From positions 51,876,948 to 51,940,947 of the forward strand of contig NC_090751.1 in assembly GCF_036898095.1 (NCBI RefSeq): DNA of 64,000 nucleotides. The letters are read 5' to 3'. Shown piece by piece: positions 63,721-64,000 of this stretch. The stretch is from Palaemon carinicauda (Eukaryota > Arthropoda > Malacostraca > Decapoda > Palaemonidae). Numbering within the stretch: the stretch's first letter is position 1; each line of letters begins with the position of its first letter. The notes beneath the pieces were generated by a model that saw nothing but the letters and a program-made list of their open reading frames with translations, was not told the origin of the DNA and searched no databases. Made by a program: the position numbers and the translations under genes.

Positions 63721-64000
63721 TGTGGATACTAATGAATTACCAATGGATTTGTGTAAGGAGGATTTGTTTCTGTGTGTTTTGCTAAGAATTGAAGCTGCCC
63801 CCAATAACCCTTTCTTTGACGTCATAAGAGAGGCTGGTGACAGATTTTGTGGATTAAGGTCAACAAAGCTATTTTACATTAGAATAGAGAAACTGGGTAA
63901 CTACATTTTTTAAAGAGGTATAAAACCTATTTATCACATTGAATGAGCAAGAAGCAAAAAGTCCAGGAAGTAGACCGTTCATCTTGCCTGAAATTTTCAC
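63721..64000 (+). other. Unrecognised open frame flanking the piggyBac insertion
   Basis: From the right TTAA the frame gives 'VNVDTNELPMDLCKED' and continues 'LFLCVLLRIEAAPNNPFFDV', then 'IREAGDRFCG', with a stop at 63911-63913. Its composition is protein-like and less AT-biased than the surroundings. The sequence left of the piggyBac (about 61941-61963, after a possible tttag acceptor at 61938-61942) is open in the matching frame across the TTAA, so the frame may have existed before the insertion. It is no RagC/D segment that I recognise. It may be an exon, an older repeat or chance. Confidence 0.25.

Noticed and set aside
1..64000. CRISPR array, bacterial operon, tRNA or rRNA genes
   Set aside because: Tandem repeats here lack unique spacers, genes are spliced, and no tRNA-like cloverleaf or rRNA sequence was recognised by eye.

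Overview
This is a window of animal nuclear DNA, most likely from a decapod crustacean. Two spliced exons of a RagC/RagD GTPase gene (plus strand, 7340-7568 and 29147-29324) are the only host coding sequence I can name. The rest is intronic or intergenic DNA packed with transposable elements. The decapod call is an inference from long CT/GA/GT microsatellites, several families of DIRS1-like tyrosine-recombinase (YR) retrotransposons, and an interspersed repeat I associate with decapod genomes.

Layout. 1-366: 3' end of a family-3 DIRS element (copy F). 1549-2915: degenerate tandem repeats and a CT tract. 3000-5560: decayed DIRS gag. 7340-7568: RagC/D exon with the P-loop end and switch regions. 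8263-13632: DIRS copy A (family 1), with open pol and YR frames, a broken gag and no left terminus. 14628-15156: a 529-bp palindromic mini-DIRS made of two family-1 termini, apparently inside an older pogo-like element. 16000-20300: possible decayed DIRS pol and a CT tract. 21512-23720: RTE-like LINE split by a Tigger/pogo element. 24585-25600: another LINE, minus strand. 26090-26790: second copy of the interspersed repeat. 27960-28960: decayed DIRS 3' end. 29147-29324: next RagC/D exon.

The following intron begins with a three-level nest. DIRS copy D (family 2, 29398-46862) starts 73 bp past the splice donor. Its gag is split by DIRS copy B (family 1, 30112-39697), and the tail of B is split by an RTE-like LINE (35935-39025, minus strand). 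Next come a clean 227-bp tandem duplication (46932-47385), DIRS copy E (family 3, 48411-54040, complete ends but no reverse transcriptase), and DIRS copy C (family 1, 54898-61248) inserted in an old LINE (54517-54897 plus 61249-61740). A deleted piggyBac element with TTAA sites (61964-63720) and an unrecognised open frame end the window.

The DIRS copies share one plan: inverted terminal repeats (ITRs), gag, then pol (reverse transcriptase, RNase H, methyltransferase-like domain), then a tyrosine recombinase. Near the right end lies an internal complementary region (ICR), which is the reverse complement of the joined right and left ends, as expected for a circular-intermediate mechanism. Copy C is the best preserved: pol and YR are open with all catalytic residues visible, although its gag has lost the start codon and zinc-knuckle segment present in copy B. 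No RNA gene, CRISPR array or LTR retrovirus was recognised.
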